From an uncultured Porphyromonadaceae bacterium (GTDB lineage: Bacteria; Bacteroidota; Bacteroidia; Bacteroidales; Muribaculaceae), in NCBI GenBank assembly GCA_947175455.1, contig CAMWMW010000099.1, forward strand, positions 1 through 6,574: 6,574 nt of DNA. The letters are read 5' to 3'. Shown here one piece after another: positions 1-6,405 of the stretch. Position 1 is the stretch's first letter. Each line of letters begins with the position of its first letter. The position numbers were made by a program, and so were the translations under genes. The notes beneath the pieces were generated by a model that searched no databases, was not told the origin of the DNA, and saw only the letters and a program-made list of their open reading frames with translations.

Positions 1-2
1 GA

Positions 3-60
3 TTTCATGATTCCGAAGAAGGAGCATAGCGGGCTATGCGACTGATGAGAAATCATGAAA
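3..60. repeat. Nested inverted repeat at the left edge, possible interspersed repeat unit
   Basis: The outer arms TTTCATGATT (3-12) and AATCATGAAA (51-60) are perfect 10-bp reverse complements. Inside them, GCATAG (24-29) and CTATGC (34-39) form a second perfect stem around a CGGG loop, extendable to 7 bp with a 2-nt gap. Two nested perfect palindromes in 58 bases are unlikely by chance and resemble a small intergenic repeat or the end of a mobile element. No reading frame here is longer than a few dozen codons. Because the element touches the window edge it may continue to the left. What it does (transcript end of the previous gene, cruciform, or non-autonomous repeat) cannot be decided from this window. 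Confidence 0.5.
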
Positions 61-206
61 GCATCCAAAAGATTCAAAATTTAAATAAGCACTGCATTTA
101 CTTATTATAAACTAATTTTCAATACTTACTTATCCTCAAAAGAGAATAGTGTGCATTTGTTGTATTAATTGGATAATCCTTTTCAATTAGTGACGGCTAT
201 ATCCAT
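61..206. other. AT-rich non-coding stretch
   Basis: This part of the 309-base gene-free region is AT-rich and has no plausible coding frame. A short interrupted palindrome can be seen: AATTG (167-171) pairs with CAATT (184-188), and GGATAATCC (171-179) is itself nearly palindromic. It lies just upstream of the presumed promoter of the mannosidase gene and could be an operator, but nothing beyond position and symmetry supports this. Confidence 0.3.
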
Positions 207-214
207 TAATTTTG
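207..214 (+). promoter_or_regulatory. Bacteroidetes-type -7 promoter element of the mannosidase gene
   Basis: TAATTTTG matches the Bacteroidetes sigma-ABfr -7 consensus TAnnTTTG exactly. No good -33 TTTG is present at the expected spacing; TTTC at 181-184 is the nearest approach, at a long spacing. Transcription would start near 218-222, giving a leader of about 90 nt before the ATG at 310. The same 11-mer, TTAATTTTGCA, occurs at the matching place before the hydrolase gene (2598-2608). Confidence 0.55.
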
Positions 215-232
215 CAGTATAATGACAGTAAG

Positions 233-251
233 TGTTGAATATCTTTCAACA
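233..251. promoter_or_regulatory. Perfect 7-bp dyad in the presumed leader of the mannosidase gene
   Basis: TGTTGAA (233-239) and TTCAACA (245-251) are perfect reverse complements around the 5-nt spacer TATCT. The dyad lies about 12-30 nt after the expected transcription start. It could act as an operator for a repressor or as a small mRNA hairpin about 60 nt before the start codon. Its AT-rich stem would be weak as RNA, which slightly favours a protein-binding site. Confidence 0.35.
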
Positions 252-309
252 GTCGCTTTGTCTCAAATAAACCATAATTCTAACCTGAAAATAATACACC
301 TCGCAGATC

Positions 310-2499
310 ATGAAAAGAGCAGTTTTCTCTTTTATACTGGCAGCCGCTTTGGCATCAGTTGCGTTTGCCGGCAATTATACAAGATATGTAAATCCTTTTA
401 TAGGTACAGGCGCAATTGACGGCGGTCTCTCCGGCAACAATTATCCCGGTGCCACCGTGCCCTTCGGCATGGTGCAGTTAAGTCCTGATACGCATGAGGC
501 TCCCGACTGGTACAATGCTTCCGGATATGACCATAATGACAGCCGGATATATGGTTTCAGCCATACGCGTCTGAGCGGAACCGGAGCCTGCGATCTGATC
601 GACATTCTTCTTATGCCCACTGTCAGTGACCTGAAAGTGTCCGGTTTCAGCCACGGTGACGAATCCGCTTCGCCCGGATATTACAGGGTAAAGCTGTCGG
701 ATGAAGACATACACGCCGAATTGACAGCAACCACGCGTGCCGGAATACACAGGTACACTTATCCTTCAGGAAAAGAACGCAATATATGGCTTGATCTTGA
801 CCACTCCGCCAATAAAGGCAGCTGGGACAGAAGAATAATAAACGCGCAGATACGGCAGACAGCTCCCAATCGTATAGAAGGATACCGGATAATAACAGGT
901 TGGGCGAAACTGCGGAAGGTCTATTTCACGATCGAGTTTTCCGAACCAGTTGCCTCAATGACGCTTTTTGACGGCGATGGCAGGGAATATTGCAGTGAGG
1001 ACGCCACACTTGTCAACGGACGCTCGCCCCGGGCTTTGATTTCATTTGGAGCAGACGGTAAGCCATTGGTCTCCAAGGTTGCGTTGAGCGGAGTCAGTAT
1101 TGCCAACGCCCGGGAAAACATGAACGCCGAGGCTCCGGATTATGACTTTGACCGGTATGTAAATGATGCCGACAGAATATGGGACTCGCATCTGGGTAAA
1201 ATCGAGGTCAAGGGAAACCCGGAAAATATGACCACATTCTATACCGCTCTCTACCATATGATGATTCAGCCGAATACGTTTTCAGACATAAACGGTCAAT
1301 ATATGACTCCGGATTATTCAATTGATACGGTACCGGATGGTGAGATTCAGTACACCACATTCTCCTTGTGGGATACTTACCGTGCGGCGCATCCTCTGTA
1401 TACGATCATCGAGCCGGAAAGAACACGCGACTTTGTAAACAGCATGCTCCGGCATTACGACTATTACGGCTATCTGCCGATATGGCATCTCTGGGGGCAA
1501 GACAATTATTGCATGATCGGCAATCATGCGATACCGGTAATTGCCGATGCCTTAATGAAAAATATTCCGGGCATTGACATGAACCACGCATGGGAAGCTG
1601 TCAGAAACAGTTCCACGCAGTCTCACCCGAATTCTCCCTTCTCGGTATGGGAACGTCACGGATATATGCCTGAGAACATACAGACACAATCTGTCTCCAT
1701 CACTCTGGAGATGGCATTCGACGACTGGTGTGCCTCGAAAGTAGCCGCTTTGGCAGGAGACGGCAAGGCGGTTGAAAAGTTCGGCAAACGTGCACGGTTT
1801 TATAGAAATCTCCACAATCCGTCCAACAACTTTTTTGCACCCAGGGATGACAACGGCAATTGGATCGAACCCTTTGACCCGTTGAAATATGGAGCCAACG
1901 GCGGACAGCCTTTCACCGAAGGCAATGCCTGGCAGTATTACTGGTATGTGCCCCATGACATTCCGGGTCTTGTCGAACTGACCGGAGGGAGCAAGGCATT
2001 CGAACAAAAACTTGACACATTCTTCACGCTCACGGACACCTCGGGAGAGAAAAATGACAACATATCGGGTCTGATAGGGCAGTATGCCCACGGCAACGAG
2101 CCGAGTCATCATGTGGCTTATCTTTACAACTATATCGGCAAGCCTGAAAAGACACGCCGCATGGTGAAGCATATAATGTCTACATTGTATAACAACAATT
2201 ATAACGGATATGCCGGAAATGACGACTGCGGCGAGATGTCGGCATGGTATGTGTTCAGCGCAATGGGCTTCTATCCGGTTAATCCGGCATCGGGTGAGTA
2301 CAGCATCGGTATTCCTCTGTTTGACGAGTGCATAATACACTTGCCTTCAGGCAAAGATTTCACAATCACCGCCCGACGCAGGAATCAGGACTGCGTGAAT
2401 GTAAGGAAAATGACACTCGACAACAAGGAGTTCAAGTCGCTGTCATTATCTCATGCCGATATTGTAAAGGGCGGAACCCTTCATTTTTTAATTGATTGA
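310..2499 (+). CDS. Secreted GH92 family exo-alpha-mannosidase
   Basis: This 729-residue protein belongs to glycoside hydrolase family 92: calcium-dependent, inverting exo-alpha-mannosidases, often alpha-1,2, that trim mannose from N-glycans or yeast mannan. A signal peptide is clear: MKR, a hydrophobic core, and a likely type I cleavage after AFA at residue 20, so it should act in the periplasm or be exported further. The N-terminal beta-sandwich carries PFIGT (29-33), NYPGATVPFGMV (44-55) and FSHTRLSGTG (83-92). Trp67 sits where alpha-1,2-active members keep a substrate-binding Trp, by my unaided alignment. The C-terminal (alpha/alpha)6 part has SLWDTYR (352-358), GQDN and GNH (396-406), EGNAW with candidate acid Glu537, HGNEPSHH (from 594), and GNDDCGEMSAWY with the Asp638-Asp639 pair as candidate base. 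Length is typical and the gene looks intact. The start is fixed by the signal peptide and the upstream promoter. Family assignment is firm; linkage specificity is inferred. No SusC/D neighbours are visible. Confidence 0.95.
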   Translation: MKRAVFSFILAAALASVAFAGNYTRYVNPFIGTGAIDGGLSGNNYPGATVPFGMVQLSPDTHEAPDWYNASGYDHNDSRIYGFSHTRLSGTGACDLIDILLMPTVSDLKVSGFSHGDESASPGYYRVKLSDEDIHAELTATTRAGIHRYTYPSGKERNIWLDLDHSANKGSWDRRIINAQIRQTAPNRIEGYRIITGWAKLRKVYFTIEFSEPVASMTLFDGDGREYCSEDATLVNGRSPRALISFGADGKPLVSKVALSGVSIANARENMNAEAPDYDFDRYVNDADRIWDSHLGKIEVKGNPENMTTFYTALYHMMIQPNTFSDINGQYMTPDYSIDTVPDGEIQYTTFSLWDTYRAAHPLYTIIEPERTRDFVNSMLRHYDYYGYLPIWHLWGQDNYCMIGNHAIPVIADALMKNIPGIDMNHAWEAVRNSSTQSHPNSPFSVWERHGYMPENIQTQSVSITLEMAFDDWCASKVAALAGDGKAVEKFGKRARFYRNLHNPSNNFFAPRDDNGNWIEPFDPLKYGANGGQPFTEGNAWQYYWYVPHDIPGLVELTGGSKAFEQKLDTFFTLTDTSGEKNDNISGLIGQYAHGNEPSHHVAYLYNYIGKPEKTRRMVKHIMSTLYNNNYNGYAGNDDCGEMSAWYVFSAMGFYPVNPASGEYSIGIPLFDECIIHLPSGKDFTITARRRNQDCVNVRKMTLDNKEFKSLSLSHADIVKGGTLHFLID

Positions 2500-2503
2500 C
2501 ATT

Positions 2504-2531
2504 CATGCGAACGGCGGCAGTTGGCCGCATG
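2504..2531 (+). terminator. GC-rich hairpin after the mannosidase gene, possible terminator
   Basis: Just after the stop codon, two mutually exclusive stems can form. CATGCG (2504-2509) can pair with CGCATG (2526-2531), or GCGGC (2514-2518) with GCCGC (2524-2528) around the loop AGTTG. No T-run follows, so this is not a classical intrinsic terminator. Its place between two separately promoted genes makes a transcript-end or mRNA-stability role plausible. Confidence 0.3.
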
Positions 2532-2576
2532 TGTGAAATTCCGTAATCGAGGTATATTCTTGCGTAACATTGGTTA

Positions 2577-2606
2577 TTTGTCTTGTCTGTCGGTATGTTA
2601 ATTTTG
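2577..2606 (+). promoter_or_regulatory. Promoter of the alpha/beta hydrolase gene (-33 TTTG, -7 TAATTTTG)
   Basis: TTTG at 2577-2580 and TAATTTTG at 2599-2606 are 18 nt apart and match the Bacteroidetes -33/-7 consensus (TTTG and TAnnTTTG). Transcription would start near 2611-2614, leaving a leader of about 20 nt. This supports the ATG at 2635 as the start, and shows that the hydrolase gene can be transcribed independently of the mannosidase gene. Confidence 0.65.
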
Positions 2607-2634
2607 CAATACGGATCAAAAGATATACAGACAT

Positions 2635-3708
2635 ATGAAAAGAAACATCACCTTGCTTCTATTGGCAGTTTTTACGTTGATGACAATCAAATCGCAAAAC
2701 AATAAAAACATTATGGAAATGGAAAGCCTCGAACTTACACCGGAATGGGATAAAACTTTTCCCCGGAGCAATAAAGTGAAACATAAGAAAGTCACGTTCA
2801 CCAACCGTTACGGCATCACTCTTGCTGCCGATATGTACAGTCCGGAAAATGCCGTCGGTTCATTGCCGGCGATAGCGGTCTGCGGTCCTTTCGGCGCGGT
2901 CAAGGAGCAGTGTTCCGGTCTTTACGCACAGGAAATGGCGGAACGCGGATTCATCACACTGGCATTCGACCCCTCGTTTACTGGAGAAAGCGGCGAACAA
3001 CCGCGTTATATGACCTCTCCGGACATAAACACGGAAGATTTCAGCGCTGCCGTGGATTTCCTCGTGACACATCCGTCGGTAAATCCGGAGGCTGTAGGTG
3101 TGATTGGCATCTGCGGCTGGGGTGGTCTTGCCATAAATGCGGCGGCGTCAGACCCTCGCATAAAAGCGACCGTAGCCTCGACAATGTATGACATGAGCCG
3201 GGTCAGCGCCAACGGATATTTCGACAGTGCGGACACTGCCGAAGAGCGTGACAAACTGAGAGCGGCACTTGCAGCGCAGCGTACGGAGGATTTTCGCAAC
3301 GGTACGCCGAAGCTTGGAGGGGGTGTGCCGGATGTGCTTCCTGAAGACGCACCTAAATTCCTTCGTGATTATTTCGATTATTATAAGACATCCAGAGGCT
3401 ATCACCCCAGATCTCTGAACTCAAACGGCGGCAGGAATGCAACATCCCCGATTCCGTGGATAAATTTTCCGCTCATGAGCCGTGCCGCCGAGATTAAGAA
3501 CGCGGTAATGATTATTCATGGCGAAAAGGCACATTCCTTTTATTTCGGCAGTGACGCCTATAAAAAGCTGACTGTGAATCCGGGTCAGGACAACAACAAA
3601 CTCTTTATGGCAATTCCCGGAGCAAGCCACACAGACCTTTACGACCGTAAGGATATAATTCCGTTTGACGCCCTTGCAGGATTCTTCAATGAGTATCTGA
3701 AATTCTAA
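2635..3708 (+). CDS. Exported alpha/beta hydrolase, dienelactone hydrolase/YcjY-like, cysteine nucleophile elbow
   Basis: This 357-residue protein has the alpha/beta hydrolase fold of the dienelactone-hydrolase/YcjY-like group; its substrate is unknown, probably an ester or acyl compound. The N-terminus (MKR, then a hydrophobic stretch to about residue 18, then polar SQNNKN) looks like a signal peptide, so a periplasmic location is likely. The family core starts near residue 34 with TPEWDKTFP, then NRYGITLAADMY and GPFGAVKEQ. The nucleophile elbow reads GICGWGG with Cys160 where most hydrolases have serine. Candidate triad partners are Glu297 in HGEKAHS and His332 in GASHTDLYD. An alternative start at Met27 would remove the signal peptide and give a cytoplasmic protein, but the nearby promoter favours 2635. 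The gene lies 135 nt after the mannosidase gene on the same strand. A role in removing acyl groups from glycans is possible but only speculation; a general esterase or peptidase activity is equally open. Confidence 0.85.
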   Translation: MKRNITLLLLAVFTLMTIKSQNNKNIMEMESLELTPEWDKTFPRSNKVKHKKVTFTNRYGITLAADMYSPENAVGSLPAIAVCGPFGAVKEQCSGLYAQEMAERGFITLAFDPSFTGESGEQPRYMTSPDINTEDFSAAVDFLVTHPSVNPEAVGVIGICGWGGLAINAAASDPRIKATVASTMYDMSRVSANGYFDSADTAEERDKLRAALAAQRTEDFRNGTPKLGGGVPDVLPEDAPKFLRDYFDYYKTSRGYHPRSLNSNGGRNATSPIPWINFPLMSRAAEIKNAVMIIHGEKAHSFYFGSDAYKKLTVNPGQDNNKLFMAIPGASHTDLYDRKDIIPFDALAGFFNEYLKF

Positions 3709-3746
3709 ACATGAAGTTTTAAACCGTCTTCTGGAAACTGTTTTTA

Positions 3747-3778
3747 AACCGTCTCTTAAACCTTTTTAAGAGACGGTT
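3747..3778 (+). terminator. Perfect 14-bp stem after the hydrolase gene, likely terminator
   Basis: AACCGTCTCTTAAA (3747-3760) and TTTAAGAGACGGTT (3765-3778) are perfect reverse complements around a 4-nt CCTT loop, 38 nt after the hydrolase stop codon. The stem is strong, but the sequence after it (GTCTAATATTAGG) is not a T-run, so termination may be partial or factor-assisted. A direct repeat of AAACCGTCT at 3721-3729 lets the right arm pair with an earlier partner (8 bp) instead. Confidence 0.6.
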
Positions 3779-3805
3779 GTCTAATATTAGGATAAAACTA
3801 TTTTG
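3777..3805 (+). promoter_or_regulatory. Probable promoter of the TonB-domain gene
   Basis: TTG (3777-3779) and TATTTTG (3799-3805) are spaced 19 nt apart, as expected for a Bacteroidetes -33/-7 pair. The -7 element lacks one base of TAnnTTTG, so it is a weaker match than the promoters of the two upstream genes. The -33 bases overlap the last bases of the 14-bp stem, packing terminator and promoter together. The perfect palindrome CTAATATTAG (3781-3790) lies between the two elements and could bind a regulator. Confidence 0.4.
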
Positions 3806-3831
3806 TTGAAAGCCTACGTGGCTTCAGCAAA
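3802..3831 (+). promoter_or_regulatory. Second hairpin before the TonB-domain gene
   Basis: Bases 3802-3814 pair with 3820-3831 around the loop TACGT: twelve pairs, including one G-U wobble, with one bulged A at 3809. It overlaps the proposed -7 element and ends 14 nt before the ATG. If transcripts arrive from further upstream it could fold close to the ribosome-binding region; if transcription starts near 3810 it would be mostly lost. No known riboswitch family is recognised. Confidence 0.3.
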
Positions 3832-3845
3832 TTAAAACAATTGTT

Positions 3846-4205
3846 ATGAAAAAGTTTATACTTGTATTGGTTATGGCTGCTGTGGCTTCCGTTACGGCAC
3901 CGGCAGCAGAGACAAAGGCGTCTTTCCCCGGAGGAGACAAGGCTCAGGCGGAATTTATCGGCAAGACACTCGTCTATCCAGCCGCCGCTGTTGAAAATGG
4001 AGTGGAAGGTGTGGTTGTTGTCTCTTTCACTGTAAAGACCGATGGCACCATCGGAAATATCAAGGTAAAACGTATGGTTGATCCCGACCTTGAGGCGGAG
4101 GCGATACGCGTGGTAAAGAAAATGCCGGCATGGATTCCCGCGTCAAAAGACGGTAAAGCCGTGGAGTCCACTGCCGAAGTGCCGTTCAGATTCTCGATCA
4201 AATAG
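3846..4205 (+). CDS. Small secreted TonB C-terminal domain protein
   Basis: This 119-residue protein consists of a signal peptide followed by one TonB C-terminal domain. In TonB itself this domain contacts the TonB box of outer-membrane receptors. The signal peptide has MKK, a hydrophobic core, and probable cleavage after TAPAA at residue 21. The domain begins with FPGG (27-30) and has the family signatures YPAAAVENGVEG (44-55), a DG turn (66-67), PDLEAEAIRVVKKMPAW (80-96) and the DGK turn (102-104). The proline-rich periplasm-spanning segment and a lasting membrane anchor of true TonB are missing, so it probably cannot be energised by ExbB/ExbD in the usual way unless the N-terminus stays uncleaved. 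Such stand-alone domains occur in Bacteroidetes, and their role is not known to me. The gene has its own probable promoter and converges on the Sel1 gene, with 41 nt between the two stop codons. Confidence 0.88.
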   Translation: MKKFILVLVMAAVASVTAPAAETKASFPGGDKAQAEFIGKTLVYPAAAVENGVEGVVVVSFTVKTDGTIGNIKVKRMVDPDLEAEAIRVVKKMPAWIPASKDGKAVESTAEVPFRFSIK

Positions 4206-4246
4206 GAATCCTGATACCGGCGGTTGACGAGACTTTCATGTTGATT

Positions 4247-4855
4247 TTATTGTGAAGGTTCCGGTCCGAGTGCATCGGGAAAAATCTCAAGCAACTCGGA
4301 AACAATCCGTTTTGCGACAGTGTCGCCCAGATGTGCGGCTCTGTCATAATATATGATCGATTTTTTATAATCGTAGCGTAATATGTGGCCGTGCGAATAA
4401 GCGTCTGCCACTTTTTTTATTGCTCCGGCAGATGTGGAGTCACCCGGATTCCCCTCAAAATAGTCTGCCAGTTCCCGCAAGGCGGAGGGAGATCTGCGTC
4501 CTGCCGCGTAATCAAGAAGGCGGAGAGCCTCTGCCGTGTCTGCCGGCAGTTCCGGCGAGCCTGCGAGCAGAAGGTGCCCGAGATTTGCCGAAGCCTTGGC
4601 ATCTCCGGCAGCTGAAGCGTTCCGCAGATACATGAGTGCCGAATCGCGGTCGAGACGTGTACCCTTTCCCTGCCAGTATAAGAACCCCAGATAATTCATT
4701 GCCCGCAGCGAACCGGCTGATGCGGAATCGCGCAGTGCGGATATGGCGCATTCCTCGCCGTTTGCAGCGCGGTCTTCGATTTCGCGCATCGGAGTGCCGG
4801 GAATCAGTGACGCGCACGGCAGCGCGGCGGCTATCAGACAGAGGAGTGTACGCAT
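4247..4855 (-). CDS. Sel1-repeat (tetratricopeptide-like) protein downstream of porX
   Basis: This 202-residue protein is built of Sel1-like repeats, helical hairpins that mediate protein-protein contacts. Repeats are visible at about 48-84 (AMNYLGFLYWQGKG, then DSALMYLRNASAAGD) and 84-119 (ASANLGHLLLAG, then AEALRLLDYAAG). A degenerate third covers 119-150, and a fourth about 145-185 (ADAYSHGHI, then SIIYYDRAAHLGD). The first 16 residues are hydrophobic after MR and look like a signal peptide. A Cys at 14 is preceded by Leu-Pro, which does not fit a lipobox well, so lipoprotein status is doubtful. Its ATG lies 4 nt after the porX stop codon on the same strand, so it is very likely co-transcribed and translationally coupled. 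No enzymatic motif is visible; a scaffold role in the same envelope or secretion process as PorX is inferred from position only. Confidence 0.85.
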   Translation of the reverse strand: MRTLLCLIAAALPCASLIPGTPMREIEDRAANGEECAISALRDSASAGSLRAMNYLGFLYWQGKGTRLDRDSALMYLRNASAAGDAKASANLGHLLLAGSPELPADTAEALRLLDYAAGRRSPSALRELADYFEGNPGDSTSAGAIKKVADAYSHGHILRYDYKKSIIYYDRAAHLGDTVAKRIVSELLEIFPDALGPEPSQ

Positions 4856-4859
4856 CGTT

Positions 4860-6401
4860 TTATTGTTTTGGTGTCAATGTCACGAGCGGCACGAGCATTT
4901 CCTGAAGCGAGATGCCTCCGTGCTGGAAAGTGCCGGTGTAATATTGCACATAATAATTGTAATTGTTCGGATATGAGAAAAAATCCTCATTGCACGCATA
5001 TATGAATGAACTTGACAGATTCGGTGCCGGCAGTCCGAAACGCTTGGGATCATGCATCTCATATACCTGTTTCGGATTATAGCTCAGGTTCTTTCCTACT
5101 TTGTAACGCAGGTTTGTATTGGTGTTTTTATCACCTACCACTTTCACCGGATTGTCTACCCGTATCGTGCCGTGATCTGTGGTAAGAATCACCTTGTAGC
5201 CCAGTTCGGCAAGCCGGCGGAAGATGTCGACGGCGGACGAATGGCGGAACCAGCTCTCGGTAAGCGACCGATACGCGGCGTCGCTGTTTGCAAGCTCGCG
5301 TATCATCTTTGATTCGGTGCGCGCATGTGAAAGCATGTCTATGAAGTTGAGCACAAGAACCTGCAGCGGTATGTCTCTGGAGGAGGAGAGCGACTGAACG
5401 AATTTCTCACCTGCCGATGAATCGTTGAGTTTTGTATACTGGAATCTGTCCTTTCGGCGAAAACGGTCGAGTTGTGTCTGTACCAGCTTTTCCTCGTGGA
5501 TATTAAGACCCTCGTCCTCATCTTCGTCTACCCAGTATTGCGGAAACATTGTCGCTATCTGCAGCGGCATGAGACCTGCGAATATGGCGTTTCGCGCATA
5601 CTGCGTGGAGGTCGGAAGAATGGTAGTATACAGTTCTTCCGACACATTGAAGAATTCCGACACAAGCGGCAACACCACTTTCCACTGGTCGAGTCTGAAA
5701 TTATCGACCAGTATGAAACATGTCTTCTCCCCCTTGTCGAGCAGAGGGAAAACACGCTGGCGGAAAATCTCATGGCTCATGAGCGGATGTTCCGCACCTG
5801 TCACCCAGCCCTCGTAGTTGCGTTTCACGAACTTGCAGAAATTGGAGTTTGCATCGCGTTTCTGCATCAGAAGCATCTCCGACATTGAATTGTCTGTCTC
5901 CGCAAGTTTGAGTTCCCATCTTACCAGCTCGCGGTATACATCCATCCAGTCCTGTATTGACGCGGCTGTGTTTATAAGAGAGGAGATTCTCATGAAATCC
6001 TGCTGATATTCTGAAGAAGCGCGTGTCGCCACTATCTCCCGGCTGTGGAGATTCTTTTTTATTGACAGGAGTATCTGGTTCGGGTTAACCGGTTTTATGA
6101 GATAATCCGCGATCTGGTTGCCGATCGCCTGGTCCATGATGTTTTCCTCCTCGCTTTTGGTTATCATGATAACCGGGATGTCGGGATGCGAGCGGTTTAT
6201 CAGGGCAAGAGTCTCCAGCCCGGAGATTCCCGGCATATTCTCGTCAAGCAGAATCAGAGAATAAGGCTCGTTTTCCAGCGCATCAAGCGCATCGCGCCCG
6301 TTGGATACGGTTGTCACTTCATATCCCTTGGCTTTAAGAAAAAGTATGTGTGGCTTGAGAAGATCTATCTCGTCGTCAGCCCAGAGTATTTTGTCTGTCA
6401 T
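4860..6401 (-). CDS. porX: PorX-type response regulator with PglZ phosphodiesterase-like domain
   Basis: This 513-residue protein has the PorX architecture. The receiver domain (1-118) carries the acidic pair Asp9-Asp10, phospho-acceptor Asp53 in LLDENMPG, Thr81 and Lys103 (LIKP). A helical linker (about 120-220) leads to a PglZ/alkaline-phosphatase-superfamily domain (about 225-513). Expected metal-site residues are all there: Asp233, Thr266 in PTSTQYARN, Asp355 and His359 in DMLSH, Asp409-His410 in TTDHG, and His494 in QHGG. In Porphyromonas gingivalis, PorX (518 aa) works with the kinase PorY and the sigma factor SigP to control type IX secretion, and its PglZ domain cleaves oligonucleotides. 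Asp53 and Thr266 sit 5 residues before the Asp58 and Thr271 I recall for that protein, matching the 5-residue length difference. An acidic loop (292-297) is notable. The start at MTDKILWADDE is chosen over an in-frame ATG 47 codons upstream because that extension overlaps another open frame and precedes the conserved receiver start. It is the middle gene of a tight string. Confidence 0.93.
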   Translation of the reverse strand: MTDKILWADDEIDLLKPHILFLKAKGYEVTTVSNGRDALDALENEPYSLILLDENMPGISGLETLALINRSHPDIPVIMITKSEEENIMDQAIGNQIADYLIKPVNPNQILLSIKKNLHSREIVATRASSEYQQDFMRISSLINTAASIQDWMDVYRELVRWELKLAETDNSMSEMLLMQKRDANSNFCKFVKRNYEGWVTGAEHPLMSHEIFRQRVFPLLDKGEKTCFILVDNFRLDQWKVVLPLVSEFFNVSEELYTTILPTSTQYARNAIFAGLMPLQIATMFPQYWVDEDEDEGLNIHEEKLVQTQLDRFRRKDRFQYTKLNDSSAGEKFVQSLSSSRDIPLQVLVLNFIDMLSHARTESKMIRELANSDAAYRSLTESWFRHSSAVDIFRRLAELGYKVILTTDHGTIRVDNPVKVVGDKNTNTNLRYKVGKNLSYNPKQVYEMHDPKRFGLPAPNLSSSFIYACNEDFFSYPNNYNYYVQYYTGTFQHGGISLQEMLVPLVTLTPKQ

Positions 6402-6405
6402 ATCG

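Noticed and set aside
55..84. Tiny ORF MKASKRFKI
   Set aside because: Nine codons, no conserved context, and it overlaps the outer arm of the palindrome. More likely part of the repeat than a peptide gene.
222..419. 65-codon frame overlapping the start of the mannosidase gene
   Set aside because: It starts right at the expected transcription start and runs through the signal peptide coding region in another frame. No recognisable features, and the mannosidase start is well supported.
1552..2340. 262-codon open frame on the - strand inside the mannosidase gene
   Set aside because: It lies wholly antisense to conserved GH92 sequence and its translation shows no domain or signal peptide. It is a by-product of the codon use of the real gene.
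4206..4246. Bidirectional terminator between the converging TonB-domain and Sel1 genes
   Set aside because: No stem longer than a few base pairs with a T-run could be found in the 41-nt gap, so nothing is annotated there.
5425..5888. Two + strand frames of 130 and 138 codons inside porX
   Set aside because: Both are antisense to the conserved PglZ domain and linker. The composition is Ser/Cys/Arg-rich, as expected of shadow frames.
4860..6401. PglZ domain as a sign of a BREX phage-defence system
   Set aside because: BREX PglZ proteins are larger and lie with brxC, pglX and brxL genes. Here PglZ is fused to a receiver domain and the length, motifs and residue spacing match PorX.
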